Of a stretch of DNA of 33,036 nucleotides, positions 24,476 through 32,751 are shown piece by piece. Position 1 is the stretch's first letter, and the number at the start of each line of letters is the position of its first letter. The stretch comes from Hahella ganghwensis DSM 17046 (GTDB lineage Bacteria > Pseudomonadota > Gammaproteobacteria > Pseudomonadales > Oleiphilaceae). A model generated the notes under the pieces. The model saw only the letters and a list, made by a program, of their open reading frames with translations. It made no database searches and was not told the DNA's origin. A program made the position numbers and the translations under genes. The stretch covers positions 1 through 33,036 of the forward strand of contig NZ_AQXX01000075.1 of NCBI RefSeq assembly GCF_000376785.1, written 5' to 3'.

Positions 24476-25839
24476 CAGGCCGTGGAAACCGTCCCCATCA
24501 GATCAGCCGGCAAGTCTTTTGATCTGGTATCTCTGGGGTAGGCCAGACAATAGCTTAACAGGAGTATCAGTAGAGAAAACAGCATAAGGGTTATGAGTGT
24601 CATGGTTGTACCGGAGATACTGATCATGCCTGAAATCACCAAAGCTCCCAGGCTGCCTCCGAGTGTTCCCAGCGTATTCCAGATGCTGAAAACCTTTCCG
24701 CTGTTTGAACTGCTGATATCTGTTTGTATAGCCGTAGTTAATGGCACATGAACTAGGCTGGCGGAAACACCAACCAGCATCACGGAGAATAAGGCGATTG
24801 CGGTGGATAAGCCACTTGAGGAGAGGTTAAGGCTCAAGGTTAGCAGGGCTATCCCCAGCAACGCCTCACCAATAAATGAAAATTTCAGGGATCGGGTGAT
24901 GGCCAGTTTGGCGATAATCAAAGAACTGACAAATTCGCCCAGACCAGCAGCAATGATCAGTGTGCTATAGAAACTTGCCGGGAGGTTCAACGCCTCAACC
25001 GTATACAAAGGCAGGCCCACTTGCGTCATACCACGCCAAATCAGGGAGAAAAAAAGATAACCGACCACCCTGATCAAAAGCGCTCTGTGACGAGCCAGTT
25101 CTGATATGCCATCAATGATGTCTGTCAGTATCGAGTTCTGACAGTTCTCTGTTGTTTTTTTCAGACGACCAGGTTGCACCAGGCCAAGGACCATGCCGGC
25201 GATGGCGAACACTCCGGCACACATTAAATAGCTATAAGCTGAGAAGAGCCCTGAAGTGTCCATGCTTCCTGCCAGGAAAGCGCCGAGAAAAAAAGAAGGC
25301 CATAATACGCTTTGTGTCATTCCATTGGCGAGATATAGATCTGAAGCATCGACAACTTCAGGCAAAATGGCTTTGCCGGCAGGTTTTGAAAACGCGGATG
25401 TTAATGTCACCAGCGAAGCCAGCAGAGTGAGGTTAAAGAGAGAAAGATTGCCGGTCCAGACAAGAATGCCGACCAGAGCGATGCCGACGGTTCTGGCTAA
25501 ATCACATAACTGCATAATAACGCGTCGCCGGTACTGATCGGCGATAACTCCACCATAGAGCCCCAATAATCCTCGTGGTAGTGCGATACAAGATACGATC
25601 AGACCCAGCTCGGCGGCGGATGCATTCAGACTCAAAGCACTGAAGGTTACAAGAAGTCCAAAAATTCCGTCTCCCAGATTGATCAGAATCTGATTGGAAA
25701 GATACGCTGAAAAGAAGGTTTGTTTCAGGAGAGACCAGTAGCCCCGATCCGGGAAAGGGGCGGATTCTTCAGTCTCGGATGAACTCTGCTCAGGTGTCAT
25801 ACCGGATTCTAATTGAGTAGCAGCCGCAATATTGGCCAT
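24475..25839 (-). CDS. MFS transporter, probable exporter
   Basis: A 454-residue major facilitator with about 12 transmembrane helices and a soluble N-terminal extension (about 40 residues, Ser/Glu/Pro-rich). The loop between helices 2 and 3 reads GGVIADQYRRRVIM, the MFS motif A pattern, and the sequence resembles the DHA3/EntS-type drug and siderophore exporters (SAFSKPAGKAILPEVV). GAGGG before ATG 25839 supports the start. Its stop overlaps the start of the downstream glycosyltransferase. It is on the minus strand, convergent to the maiA cluster, and appears to be a separate two-gene operon. Confidence 0.88.
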   Translation of the reverse strand: MANIAAATQLESGMTPEQSSSETEESAPFPDRGYWSLLKQTFFSAYLSNQILINLGDGIFGLLVTFSALSLNASAAELGLIVSCIALPRGLLGLYGGVIADQYRRRVIMQLCDLARTVGIALVGILVWTGNLSLFNLTLLASLVTLTSAFSKPAGKAILPEVVDASDLYLANGMTQSVLWPSFFLGAFLAGSMDTSGLFSAYSYLMCAGVFAIAGMVLGLVQPGRLKKTTENCQNSILTDIIDGISELARHRALLIRVVGYLFFSLIWRGMTQVGLPLYTVEALNLPASFYSTLIIAAGLGEFVSSLIIAKLAITRSLKFSFIGEALLGIALLTLSLNLSSSGLSTAIALFSVMLVGVSASLVHVPLTTAIQTDISSSNSGKVFSIWNTLGTLGGSLGALVISGMISISGTTMTLITLMLFSLLILLLSYCLAYPRDTRSKDLPADLMGTVSTA

Positions 25840-26240
25840 GTAAATTCCCTCTTATTGTTTTTGTGAAGACACGCTGCCGTCCGGTAAGACGCAAGATAAT
25901 GCTCTCAATTGAGCCTTGATTGGCAAAGCGAAGGAGCCGCCACGATTCCGATTCGATTGTTCTTTAATACGTTGCTCTATCGAGACAACGTCAGAGAGCG
26001 ATAGCTTTCGACATGCTCTTGTTCAAGGCTAAAACTTGCCGGAATTTTGTCTAGTCGGTATTCACACTTATCAAGGAGAGATTTGAGGTCGTAAACGGGG
26101 GGCTTGTGACTGTTTGATCATGACCGTGGTGGGACAGAATAGGGGCAGAATGACAGTCGTTTATGAAAGAATCTACGGGCAAAGAACGGTTTTTATTCCT
26201 AGTAGCCTGAGCTAGAGAGGGGCGTTGCGTAGAGTTTGGT
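25840..26240. other. Gene-free stretch upstream of the MFS gene
   Basis: No supportable gene. It should contain the minus-strand promoter of the MFS-glycosyltransferase operon near its left end. A weak stem (CTATCG/CGATAG, near 25978-26002) is visible. I see no repeat array, RNA gene or recognisable protein fragment. Confidence 0.4.
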
Positions 26241-26277
26241 AATACCAGGCAATCGAGACCGATTGCCTGGTATTTTA
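26241..26277. terminator. Long perfect hairpin after the metalloprotease gene
   Basis: AATACCAGGCAATCG (26241-26255) and CGATTGCCTGGTATT (26260-26274) are exact 15-bp complements with a 4-base loop. It follows the metalloprotease stop codon by about 12 bases on the minus strand. The AT ends make it work in either direction; the plus strand continues TTTTATATTT. Confidence 0.8.
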
Positions 26278-26285
26278 TATTTGCC

Positions 26286-27407
26286 TCAGGGTTGAATGGG
26301 AGTGACTTCCAGGGTCGGAGTAATCACCAGGCAACTGAACGTCCAGTTGACGTAGACCGGGATGTAGGTTGCGTTGTTCCACTCAGCCAATTCGGACACA
26401 GAGCCATCAGGATCCATAACCGCACCGAGCCAGTGTGGAGTATTGCAACTCACGTTGCTGGGGATGGTGACGTCATAGGTCGAGGTATACACATTGTCCG
26501 GAGACAGTCCCAGGTTGCGGGAGGCGAGGAGCGTATCCCAGGTCGAGACCGTGCTATTGGTGGATATGTAATAGTTCACATCCTGATACTGGTAGCTATT
26601 GCCGTTGTTTTCGTAAGTCAGCTCCATGCGGACGTTTTGCCCTCTGACGACATTGTAACGACGCTCACCTCCAACAACGGTGTAACTCAGCTCTGATCCG
26701 GTAGAAGGATCCAGCAGGCGGGTACGACCATGAGCACTATAAGCGCCGCTGGCGCCAGTCCATTTCCAGTGAACCACACCAAGATCCTGACCGCTGCCCG
26801 CGCCATACAGGTAAACAGAGCCATCACTGGCGTCTTCGCCAAAATAAGCTCTGGAGTAGTTTCCGTTAGTGTGAATGTGATCCCAGTCCTGACCCATAAT
26901 GTTATATTCATCGGCTTCATGGCCAAGCCCGATCGCGTGGCCGAGCTCATGGAGCAACGTGGTCTGGAAAGGACGGCCTGAACCTCCGTAGTTAAAGTTC
27001 GTGGTTTTCACAATGGAGGTAGTCCAGGTAACAGAGCTATCCATGCGAATGTCCGCTTCCGTCATGTTGCAGGAGCCATTCCACCAGTAATTGGTGACAC
27101 CGGGAGGGCTGATATTTTCGATCCATACCTCACTGCGCCCATTACCCAGAGCCGGGGCCGTAGAAGTGTAGATAATATAGAAGGTGAAGCCGGAAGCATT
27201 GTCATTGAGACGGTCCACGGCTTCTTCCAGTGCGGTGCGATAGCTACTGCCCGAGGGAAAGCTGCCGGTATAGGCATATAGGTAACGGAACTTGGAACTC
27301 CAGGACACATCACCTGAACCACAACTGGTTGTGGTGTACGCGCTGACCTGGGCAGAAGCTGCGGCCATCAGGCTCAAGGCGGCGATAAAACGGAATAACC
27401 TCTTCAT
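26286..27407 (-). CDS. Secreted matrixin-like zinc metalloprotease
   Basis: An exported protease of 373 residues. The signal peptide is KRLFRFIAALSLMAAASAQVSA. The catalytic domain has the zinc motif HELGHAIGLGH (153-163, HExxHxxGxxH) and a close Met-turn (Met171 in NIMGQ), which places it among the matrixin/metzincin proteases. The second half (about 250-350) resembles a CARDB-type beta-sandwich adhesion domain (VVRGQNVRMELTYENNG, then SVSELAEWNNATYIP), which may bind a surface or polymer. No propeptide with a cysteine switch is obvious. GAGGAG precedes the ATG. It lies 32 bp after an exported protein of unknown function, forming an operon. The substrate is unknown. Confidence 0.88.
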   Translation of the reverse strand: MKRLFRFIAALSLMAAASAQVSAYTTTSCGSGDVSWSSKFRYLYAYTGSFPSGSSYRTALEEAVDRLNDNASGFTFYIIYTSTAPALGNGRSEVWIENISPPGVTNYWWNGSCNMTEADIRMDSSVTWTTSIVKTTNFNYGGSGRPFQTTLLHELGHAIGLGHEADEYNIMGQDWDHIHTNGNYSRAYFGEDASDGSVYLYGAGSGQDLGVVHWKWTGASGAYSAHGRTRLLDPSTGSELSYTVVGGERRYNVVRGQNVRMELTYENNGNSYQYQDVNYYISTNSTVSTWDTLLASRNLGLSPDNVYTSTYDVTIPSNVSCNTPHWLGAVMDPDGSVSELAEWNNATYIPVYVNWTFSCLVITPTLEVTPIQP

Positions 27408-27439
27408 AACATATCTCCTCTGTTTTATACCAGGTTGGC

Positions 27440-28300
27440 TTACTGGTCCTTCAGTACGGGGTTACCGTTGTTGCGTTTGATGGCTTCAAGTTCGGTAGAA
27501 CTTTCGTGACTCAAGGCCTGTGATTTGTCCTGGCGAGGCTCGGGGAGAGTTACCGGCTTGGCCTGTGGTGGCAGAATGGGGGCATTGATGTCCAGGTTGC
27601 GGACATTCTTGCTCAGGCCGTAAGGGTCTTTGGTGTTGGAGCTAAAAATGTGTTCACGCATCAGTCCGCTGATATTGCCGGATTGAAGTGGGACTCCCTC
27701 AACCGTCAGAGACTTGCTGGCTTCTCTATCGCCTTCCTGGGCCTGTTTACGATTAACATTGTGCTGGAATGTGCGATCACCAATTTGGAAGGAGTTAACT
27801 TCATCCAACTGGGCTGACTTGCCAAAGACCAGTTGCCCCTTGCTGTTTTGTACCAGAGACTGGCCGTACTCACTGTAGATTTCGCCGTGAATCACCCGTA
27901 GCCGACCCATGCTGCAGTCAACCAATGGGCACTCAGAACCACCGTTATCCTGAACAAACAGGATGTCTTCATCACCCATGTCCATATGAGGGGATGATGT
28001 GTTCATCATAATTTCGCCCTGTTCGGTGATTCCTCCAAGAAAACGCAAGGTCAGTTCTGACTCCTGATATTGACCATGGAGTACTTCGTCAACCGCATAG
28101 GTGACGTAGGTATAGGGCAGGGGTTTTAGTTGGCCTTTGGCCTCAGATTGCCGGTAGTTGATGTCGACTACTTTACCTCTGAATACCAGGTCCGACTGCT
28201 TGGCCATAGTCGCGACGTCCAGGCGACTGGCTGATTGGTGTGCAAAGGCTGGTAGTGCCATACACACCGCTAGTAGGGTAATTGCGATCCTCACCATCAT
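27440..28300 (-). CDS. Exported protein of unknown function, operon partner of the metalloprotease
   Basis: I do not recognise a named family. The start at 28300 or 28297 (two adjacent ATGs) has GGAGG just upstream and gives a clear signal peptide (MVRIAITLLAVCMALPAFA, cleaved before HQSAS); the open frame extends to 28345 but this is unsupported. The N-terminal domain (about 20-170) looks beta-rich: SDLVFRGKVVDI, PYTYVTYAVDEVLHG, LTLRFLGG and GDEDILFVQ, with a Cys pair in SECPLVDCSMG that may form a disulfide. The C-terminal third is Pro/Gln/Ser-rich and probably disordered. It is upstream of the matrixin-like protease on the same strand. It could be a chaperone, inhibitor, prodomain in trans, or substrate; this is inference from linkage only. 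Confidence 0.78.
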   Translation of the reverse strand: MMVRIAITLLAVCMALPAFAHQSASRLDVATMAKQSDLVFRGKVVDINYRQSEAKGQLKPLPYTYVTYAVDEVLHGQYQESELTLRFLGGITEQGEIMMNTSSPHMDMGDEDILFVQDNGGSECPLVDCSMGRLRVIHGEIYSEYGQSLVQNSKGQLVFGKSAQLDEVNSFQIGDRTFQHNVNRKQAQEGDREASKSLTVEGVPLQSGNISGLMREHIFSSNTKDPYGLSKNVRNLDINAPILPPQAKPVTLPEPRQDKSQALSHESSTELEAIKRNNGNPVLKDQ

Positions 28301-28496
28301 GGTTCCTCCATTTGAGATTGATGCTGAATCCATCCGGTCCAGCAAGGTACAGGCTAAGGAAGAACGGAGATGAGAGAAGCTGACTATTTAACTTGAAAAG
28401 TGTTAAAAATTACCAAGTGTCATGTAGCGGTGAGATGAATCCGGGGGAAAAAGGTAGGGGATTCATAAAAGTAGGGGGCTCATATAAGAGAAATGT

Positions 28497-28518
28497 GCGG
28501 CCGGCTTGCACCGGCCGC
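28497..28518 (-). terminator. Terminator downstream of the decarboxylase gene
   Basis: GCGGCCGG and CCGGCCGC form a perfect 8-bp stem around a 6-base loop, about 10 bases beyond the decarboxylase stop codon. On the minus strand it is followed by ACATTTCTCTT, a weak T-rich tail. Confidence 0.65.
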
Positions 28519-28528
28519 CAGTGAACGT

Positions 28529-30801
28529 TTATTTACAGAGAAGGTTCACTTCCTTCCGCAGCTTTGGAATGAATATGTCGGTGAAGAAGTTGAACATACC
28601 CATCTGGTCGTACTCGTGGGTATAGATAGCCCAAGGGTCCAGTATCACTGAGCGTATGCAGGGAATTGCATCCACCTGTTCCGGATGGTCAAAAAGACGC
28701 TGACCCAGTGCATCCATGAAATCGTTGCCATAATCGTCACGATTGAACGTTGTCATGGATACAAATATCTGATCAGGCGCTACCGGCTGGCCTGGAGGAA
28801 CACTGAGCTTTTCAAACAGGTCGTTGTTCAGTTGCAGTGTCCTTTCTGGGGAACGGTCTTTCTTATCGCTGAAAACATAGTCCACGATATTCTGGTCGCC
28901 GGAAACCTGACGCAGGAAGGAGGTGATCTCCCGGTGATTGAGTAAATCCAGCTTACTGGCCTGACGCTTCCACAGTACTTCAGCGATGCTTTGACGCTGC
29001 GCTTCCTGCTCCTTGGTCAGTGGTGTCAGTAACGCCAGGTTGAACAGGTCATCAGGGAAGGCAATATCCAAAGTGGCCAGATAAAGGTAAAACAGCTTCG
29101 AGTTCAGCATGCTCTGGTTGATGATGTGCCCATAGCCTCTTTGATCCGGACGGATGGTTTGATGGCTCAAATAGACTGCGGTAGTCGCAGCACCGGGTTT
29201 GGACCCTTCTATCCCGGACTCACCGATGTTGCGGGTATTGATGCTGTTACTGTCACTCTCAGAGCTGATGTAAGGTGCGCTGAAGCTCAGAAGGTTGATG
29301 ATTTTCTCGTTACGGTAGGTCAGGCTGCAGCCGGATAAGGAATGTAGCCCATCTTGTGGGGGTCTATAGTGACACTGTCGCAACGATGAATCTGCGACAT
29401 GCTTTCATACACCGATTCCCTGAACCAGGATTTACTGTTATCGAACTGGTTATCTCCTGACTGTTTTGCCTGTGTCGGGAAGGTCCCCATTTCAAACGGC
29501 TTGCGGATACATGCCAGGAAATAGCCGCCCCAGGCTGCATCTGTATGAACGGAATACTCAAAGGGCTCCGATTGCTGACGGTAGTTTTCTCTGATCGCCA
29601 GCAGTTTTTCCACCGGATCAACAGCCCCTTCTTCAGTAGAACCGACAACGGCCACATTTATTAAAATCGGTTTTTTGTGTTGCTTACAGGTATCCAGAAC
29701 GCTCTGTAGAAGATCGGTTTTGACGCTTCCCTCGGCATCCACATAGACGTTCAGTACCGCATCACTGCCGATCACGTTGATATCTGTCAGTTGTGCTTCG
29801 GTCAGACCTTTCTGACCCCCGCCCATTCCCAACAATGACGCAGATTTCACCCAGGAATAATGTTTGGTGGATGGCACGATGATCGCTGGTGATTTGATGT
29901 CCTCCGGACCGAGATATTTGTCCTGGAAGAAGCTCATCCCTTTGGCGTTGAGGGAGTAGGCGTCACCAAGGGATTTCCAGATTTCAGCTTCATCCTGTTT
30001 TAGCAGTACAGCCATCTTTTCAGGCAGAGACAGGGCATCATCCTGTTTCATATTCAGCAGTTGCCATGCACTGGCCTGACTGAGCAGTTTGCCGTCGGGA
30101 AGCGTCAGTGAATCCCGAATAGACGCGTATTGTTGTCCGTCTTCCAGGGAGTATTTGATGCCAAGCGGCATATATTTAAGCTCCCGGGCTGCCCATACAC
30201 TTTCGATATTGGCCACGGTACCGTCGCAGGTAATATGTGACCAGGCTTTAGGGTCTTCTGATTGACTGTCGTCGTCCAGTGCCCGGACATTGAAGCCGGC
30301 CATCTGAGATATATCGTTGGCGGCGATGATTTCCAGAAGTGTTGTCGCCGGAGCTGCCTGTGGTGTGACATTATTCTGATTCTGCAACATTCCCGAGATA
30401 TATCCGATGATGGACGGCAGTGTAATATCCCAGGTCATATGTCCCTGGTAGCGCAGGCTGGAAAAAGGAACCGAGTACTGGGTCAGAATATCAAGAAGAC
30501 CCTCACTTTTTTGTTCAACATCCTGAATTGCCTGAAGGTAGGGCTCCGAGGTTTTGACGCTGTCAGTGATGTAGGCAGGGTCTTCTGGGAAGAGTTCCTG
30601 GCGACCATTGAGCGTGCGTTCCACGACTGTACTCAATATTTTTTTGACCAGCTCGCGATTTTCACCTTTGGTTCCCATGAACCAGCCAGCGATAGAAGTG
30701 TCATCATGCAGAGGCGCACTCAGCAGCTTTTGTTTGAGTTGTGCTTGCACCTTATTGAGAATATCGCGTGAAACAAATTTCCTTCTTGAAGTCATGTCCA
30801 T
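28529..30801 (-). pseudogene. Tyrosine-decarboxylase-like PLP enzyme (group II), frameshifted
   Basis: Two overlapping frames join into about 757 residues. They resemble bacterial tyrosine decarboxylase closely: GHMTWDITLPSIIGYISGM, NNVTPQAAPATT, HITCDGTVANIES, NVAVVGSTEEGAVDP, HTDAAWGGY (His419, Asp421) and SVTIDPHKMGYIPY with the PLP lysine Lys483, then (second frame) GSKPGAATTAVYLSHQ and QNIVDYVFSDKK. The break is at about 29325-29332: PYPA is followed by SLTYRNEK in the next frame, and adding one base (PAGSLTYRNE) restores it. Full-length tyrosine decarboxylases are about 610-625 residues, so this longer form has extra sequence at the ends. GGAG 8 bases before ATG 30801 supports the start. 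A decarboxylase acting on an aromatic amino acid or glutamate is possible. Sequencing error versus real loss is unresolved. Confidence 0.82.
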
Positions 30802-31092
30802 TGACTTATCTCCACATAGGTTTATCTGATTTTTTATTGGAAAAGAAGGGCGACAGGGTGGGGGGTTCGTTATCAGAAACAGGCATGATCAATACAGCAG
30901 AAACGGTCCCATCTGAGACTGCAATCGCTCAAAAACCAGCATAATTGAGTTGTCTGTAAAATGGCAAGTAATGGAATGAGGAAGCCTATAAGACTTTAAG
31001 CCAAAAGGAAAAATGGCGTGGAGATGTCGCATCGGATAAGGAGTTGTCAGCAGTTGAGTAAGGTATTTCTGTACGCTATGGCAGGTCCCTGT

Positions 31093-31680
31093 TTAAACTC
31101 CGGCAGTGCCAAGTTTGGCGATCTTTCTTTTCAACTGACGGCATTTATTGCCACTTATTCCATCCACAAGTCCAATAAGGGTGCTTTTCACCGGCTTGAC
31201 TCCGCAAAAGCGAAGAATGTTACGCTCCAGACTTTTCAGACTGTGGGAGCGGTAGAACAGCCGGTAAAAAAATGCAGGCATGCCCATGGTGACAATCACT
31301 CTGGAGGATTTTCCTCGTAACTTTCCTTTCGGAAAGCCTCCTTTTGATCCGTTCTCGAGTGCAAATCCCGGCCGTAATACCTGCTCCAGAAAACCTTTCA
31401 GTAAAGCGGGCATTGAACCCAGCCAGAGCGGATAGATTAATACCAGGTGCTCAGCTTCGCCAATGAGTCGTTGCGACTTGAGTACATCTTCGGACAGATC
31501 CCCGTGATTCCAGTCTTCTTTGGATCGTAAAATGGGAAAATCCAGTTCAGCTATTTGTATCAGCGATACCTGATGGCCTGCCTCCTCAGCGGCTCTGACG
31601 TAAGTGTTGCCCAACATATGATCGAAATGTCCGCCATTAGGGTCTGGGTGACCTTGAATAACGACAATCTTTTTAGGCAT
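31093..31680 (-). CDS. NAD(P)H-dependent oxidoreductase, flavodoxin-like fold (MdaB/KefF type)
   Basis: The 195-residue protein starts MPKKIVVIQGHPDPNG, the FMN/FAD-binding loop of the NQO/MdaB/KefF group, and contains LVLIYPLWLGSMPALLKGFLEQVLRPGFA, whose key motif PLWLGSMPALLKG binds the flavin. Members reduce quinones or other electrophiles with NAD(P)H. The C-terminal half (KSTLIGLVDG followed by a basic helix) is typical. GGTGG lies upstream of the ATG. It is a single gene, separated by about 290 bases from each neighbour; no potassium-efflux gene is adjacent. Confidence 0.88.
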   Translation of the reverse strand: MPKKIVVIQGHPDPNGGHFDHMLGNTYVRAAEEAGHQVSLIQIAELDFPILRSKEDWNHGDLSEDVLKSQRLIGEAEHLVLIYPLWLGSMPALLKGFLEQVLRPGFALENGSKGGFPKGKLRGKSSRVIVTMGMPAFFYRLFYRSHSLKSLERNILRFCGVKPVKSTLIGLVDGISGNKCRQLKRKIAKLGTAGV

Positions 31681-31972
31681 GTCTTTCCACCTTTGAATGA
31701 GTGAAGGCTCGGAGTATTCATCCTACCCGGAAAGGGCAACTTGGCGTTGATGTAGGTCAATAGAGTTTATATGGAAAGCAGATCGGTGCATGGTGGAGGA
31801 ATAATGGAGAGTTGTTTGCTTGTGAGATCTGTTTTAAACGTCACCTATAGATAATATATGCATCTGAACTTAATTTGACGGTGATTGCCAGAACGAGGCT
31901 TGTTTTTCTATGTTCGCTTTAGGCCAAAAAGCGGAGATTATTCTCAAAAGCGTTAGGTCATTAAATTATTGT

Positions 31973-32695
31973 TTATTTTCTAAAAAAATTCTTATTTGGC
32001 TTAATTAAGCGCATACGCCTTTGCAAATCTTCACCCTCTCTTTCGTGAAAAGACTTAATTCTGTTTACCTTCCCGTAAAGGCTTAGCCATTGCTTATAAT
32101 ATGAATGAGTTCGACGTTGGCTAAGGGCTAGCCTTTCTAATTGAAACACCATAGCCCTGATATTGTTCCTTTGGCGCTTAGGAATAGTCGGATACTTTGT
32201 ATTCACATTCAGTGAAGTAACTTCCATAGGGCTTTCACGGCTCGAAATATCATGCTTTGTTCGCTTGGGACTATATCCACTGGGCAGAAGCATTCTGTAT
32301 ATATTTGATACTATGAAATGCTTGGTTTCACTGGTTATAAAGTAAGGACTACTAACAGTTATGTCATCAATAAATCGACTGTAAGAAAATCCGTTATCCT
32401 CAAGAGTTTTTACTAGCTTTGGCTCGTGTTTCCACAGGGCTAGGTTTGCTAGGTAACCACTGGTTTTCCAACCTTGAGGTAATTCGCCGTTAAATGTTGT
32501 TAATAAGGCGAGAACTTCTGAGATATTATCAGTGAAATGGAAGCATTGCTTCCAAATGCCTTTTACAGCCTCGTATGATGTATTTGGGTAGAAATTGGAT
32601 ATATCTTCTGAAATTAGAATTTTCTTACCACAATGAATGGAAGCATGTTTTTTGCAACTTCTAGGGTTTTTAGGGTCAGAAATGCCACCAAGCAT
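31973..32695 (-). CDS. Retron-like reverse transcriptase, N-terminally truncated
   Basis: The 240-residue ORF is a reverse transcriptase palm and thumb. Motifs in order: HASIH (17-21, at the place of the retron NAxxH signature), DISNFYP (31-37, first catalytic Asp), LPQGWKTSGYLANL (72-85), SRFIDDITVS (FIDD at 108-111, in place of the usual YxDD), and VTSLNV (159-164, in place of retron VTG). The residues before Met1 continue the RT homology (ILKQVDYPYY) back to an in-frame TGA at 32741-32743, just short of an IS5 insertion at 32751/32752. About 70-100 N-terminal residues are therefore missing, including RT motif 1. The gene is markedly more AT-rich than its neighbours, suggesting transfer. 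An upstream ncRNA would lie where the IS now sits. It may be a remnant. Confidence 0.8.
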   Translation of the reverse strand: MLGGISDPKNPRSCKKHASIHCGKKILISEDISNFYPNTSYEAVKGIWKQCFHFTDNISEVLALLTTFNGELPQGWKTSGYLANLALWKHEPKLVKTLEDNGFSYSRFIDDITVSSPYFITSETKHFIVSNIYRMLLPSGYSPKRTKHDISSRESPMEVTSLNVNTKYPTIPKRQRNNIRAMVFQLERLALSQRRTHSYYKQWLSLYGKVNRIKSFHEREGEDLQRRMRLIKPNKNFFRK

Positions 32696-32747
32696 GTAGT
32701 ACGGGTAGTCAACTTGTTTTAGTATCCGGTTTTTATTCTTTCATGTA

Positions 32748-32751
32748 CTAG
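32748..32751. repeat. Probable IS5 target duplication (CTAG)
   Basis: CTAG lies immediately next to the presumed IS5 end. IS5-group elements usually duplicate a 4-bp CTAR-type target, so this would be the target copy on this side. The other copy is outside the window. Confidence 0.35.

Noticed and set aside
31921-31960. Integron attC-like end (AAGCGTTAGGT)
   Set aside because: GTTAGGT fits the right simple site, but I found no matching RYYYAAC partner at the right distance upstream and no integrase or cassette array.
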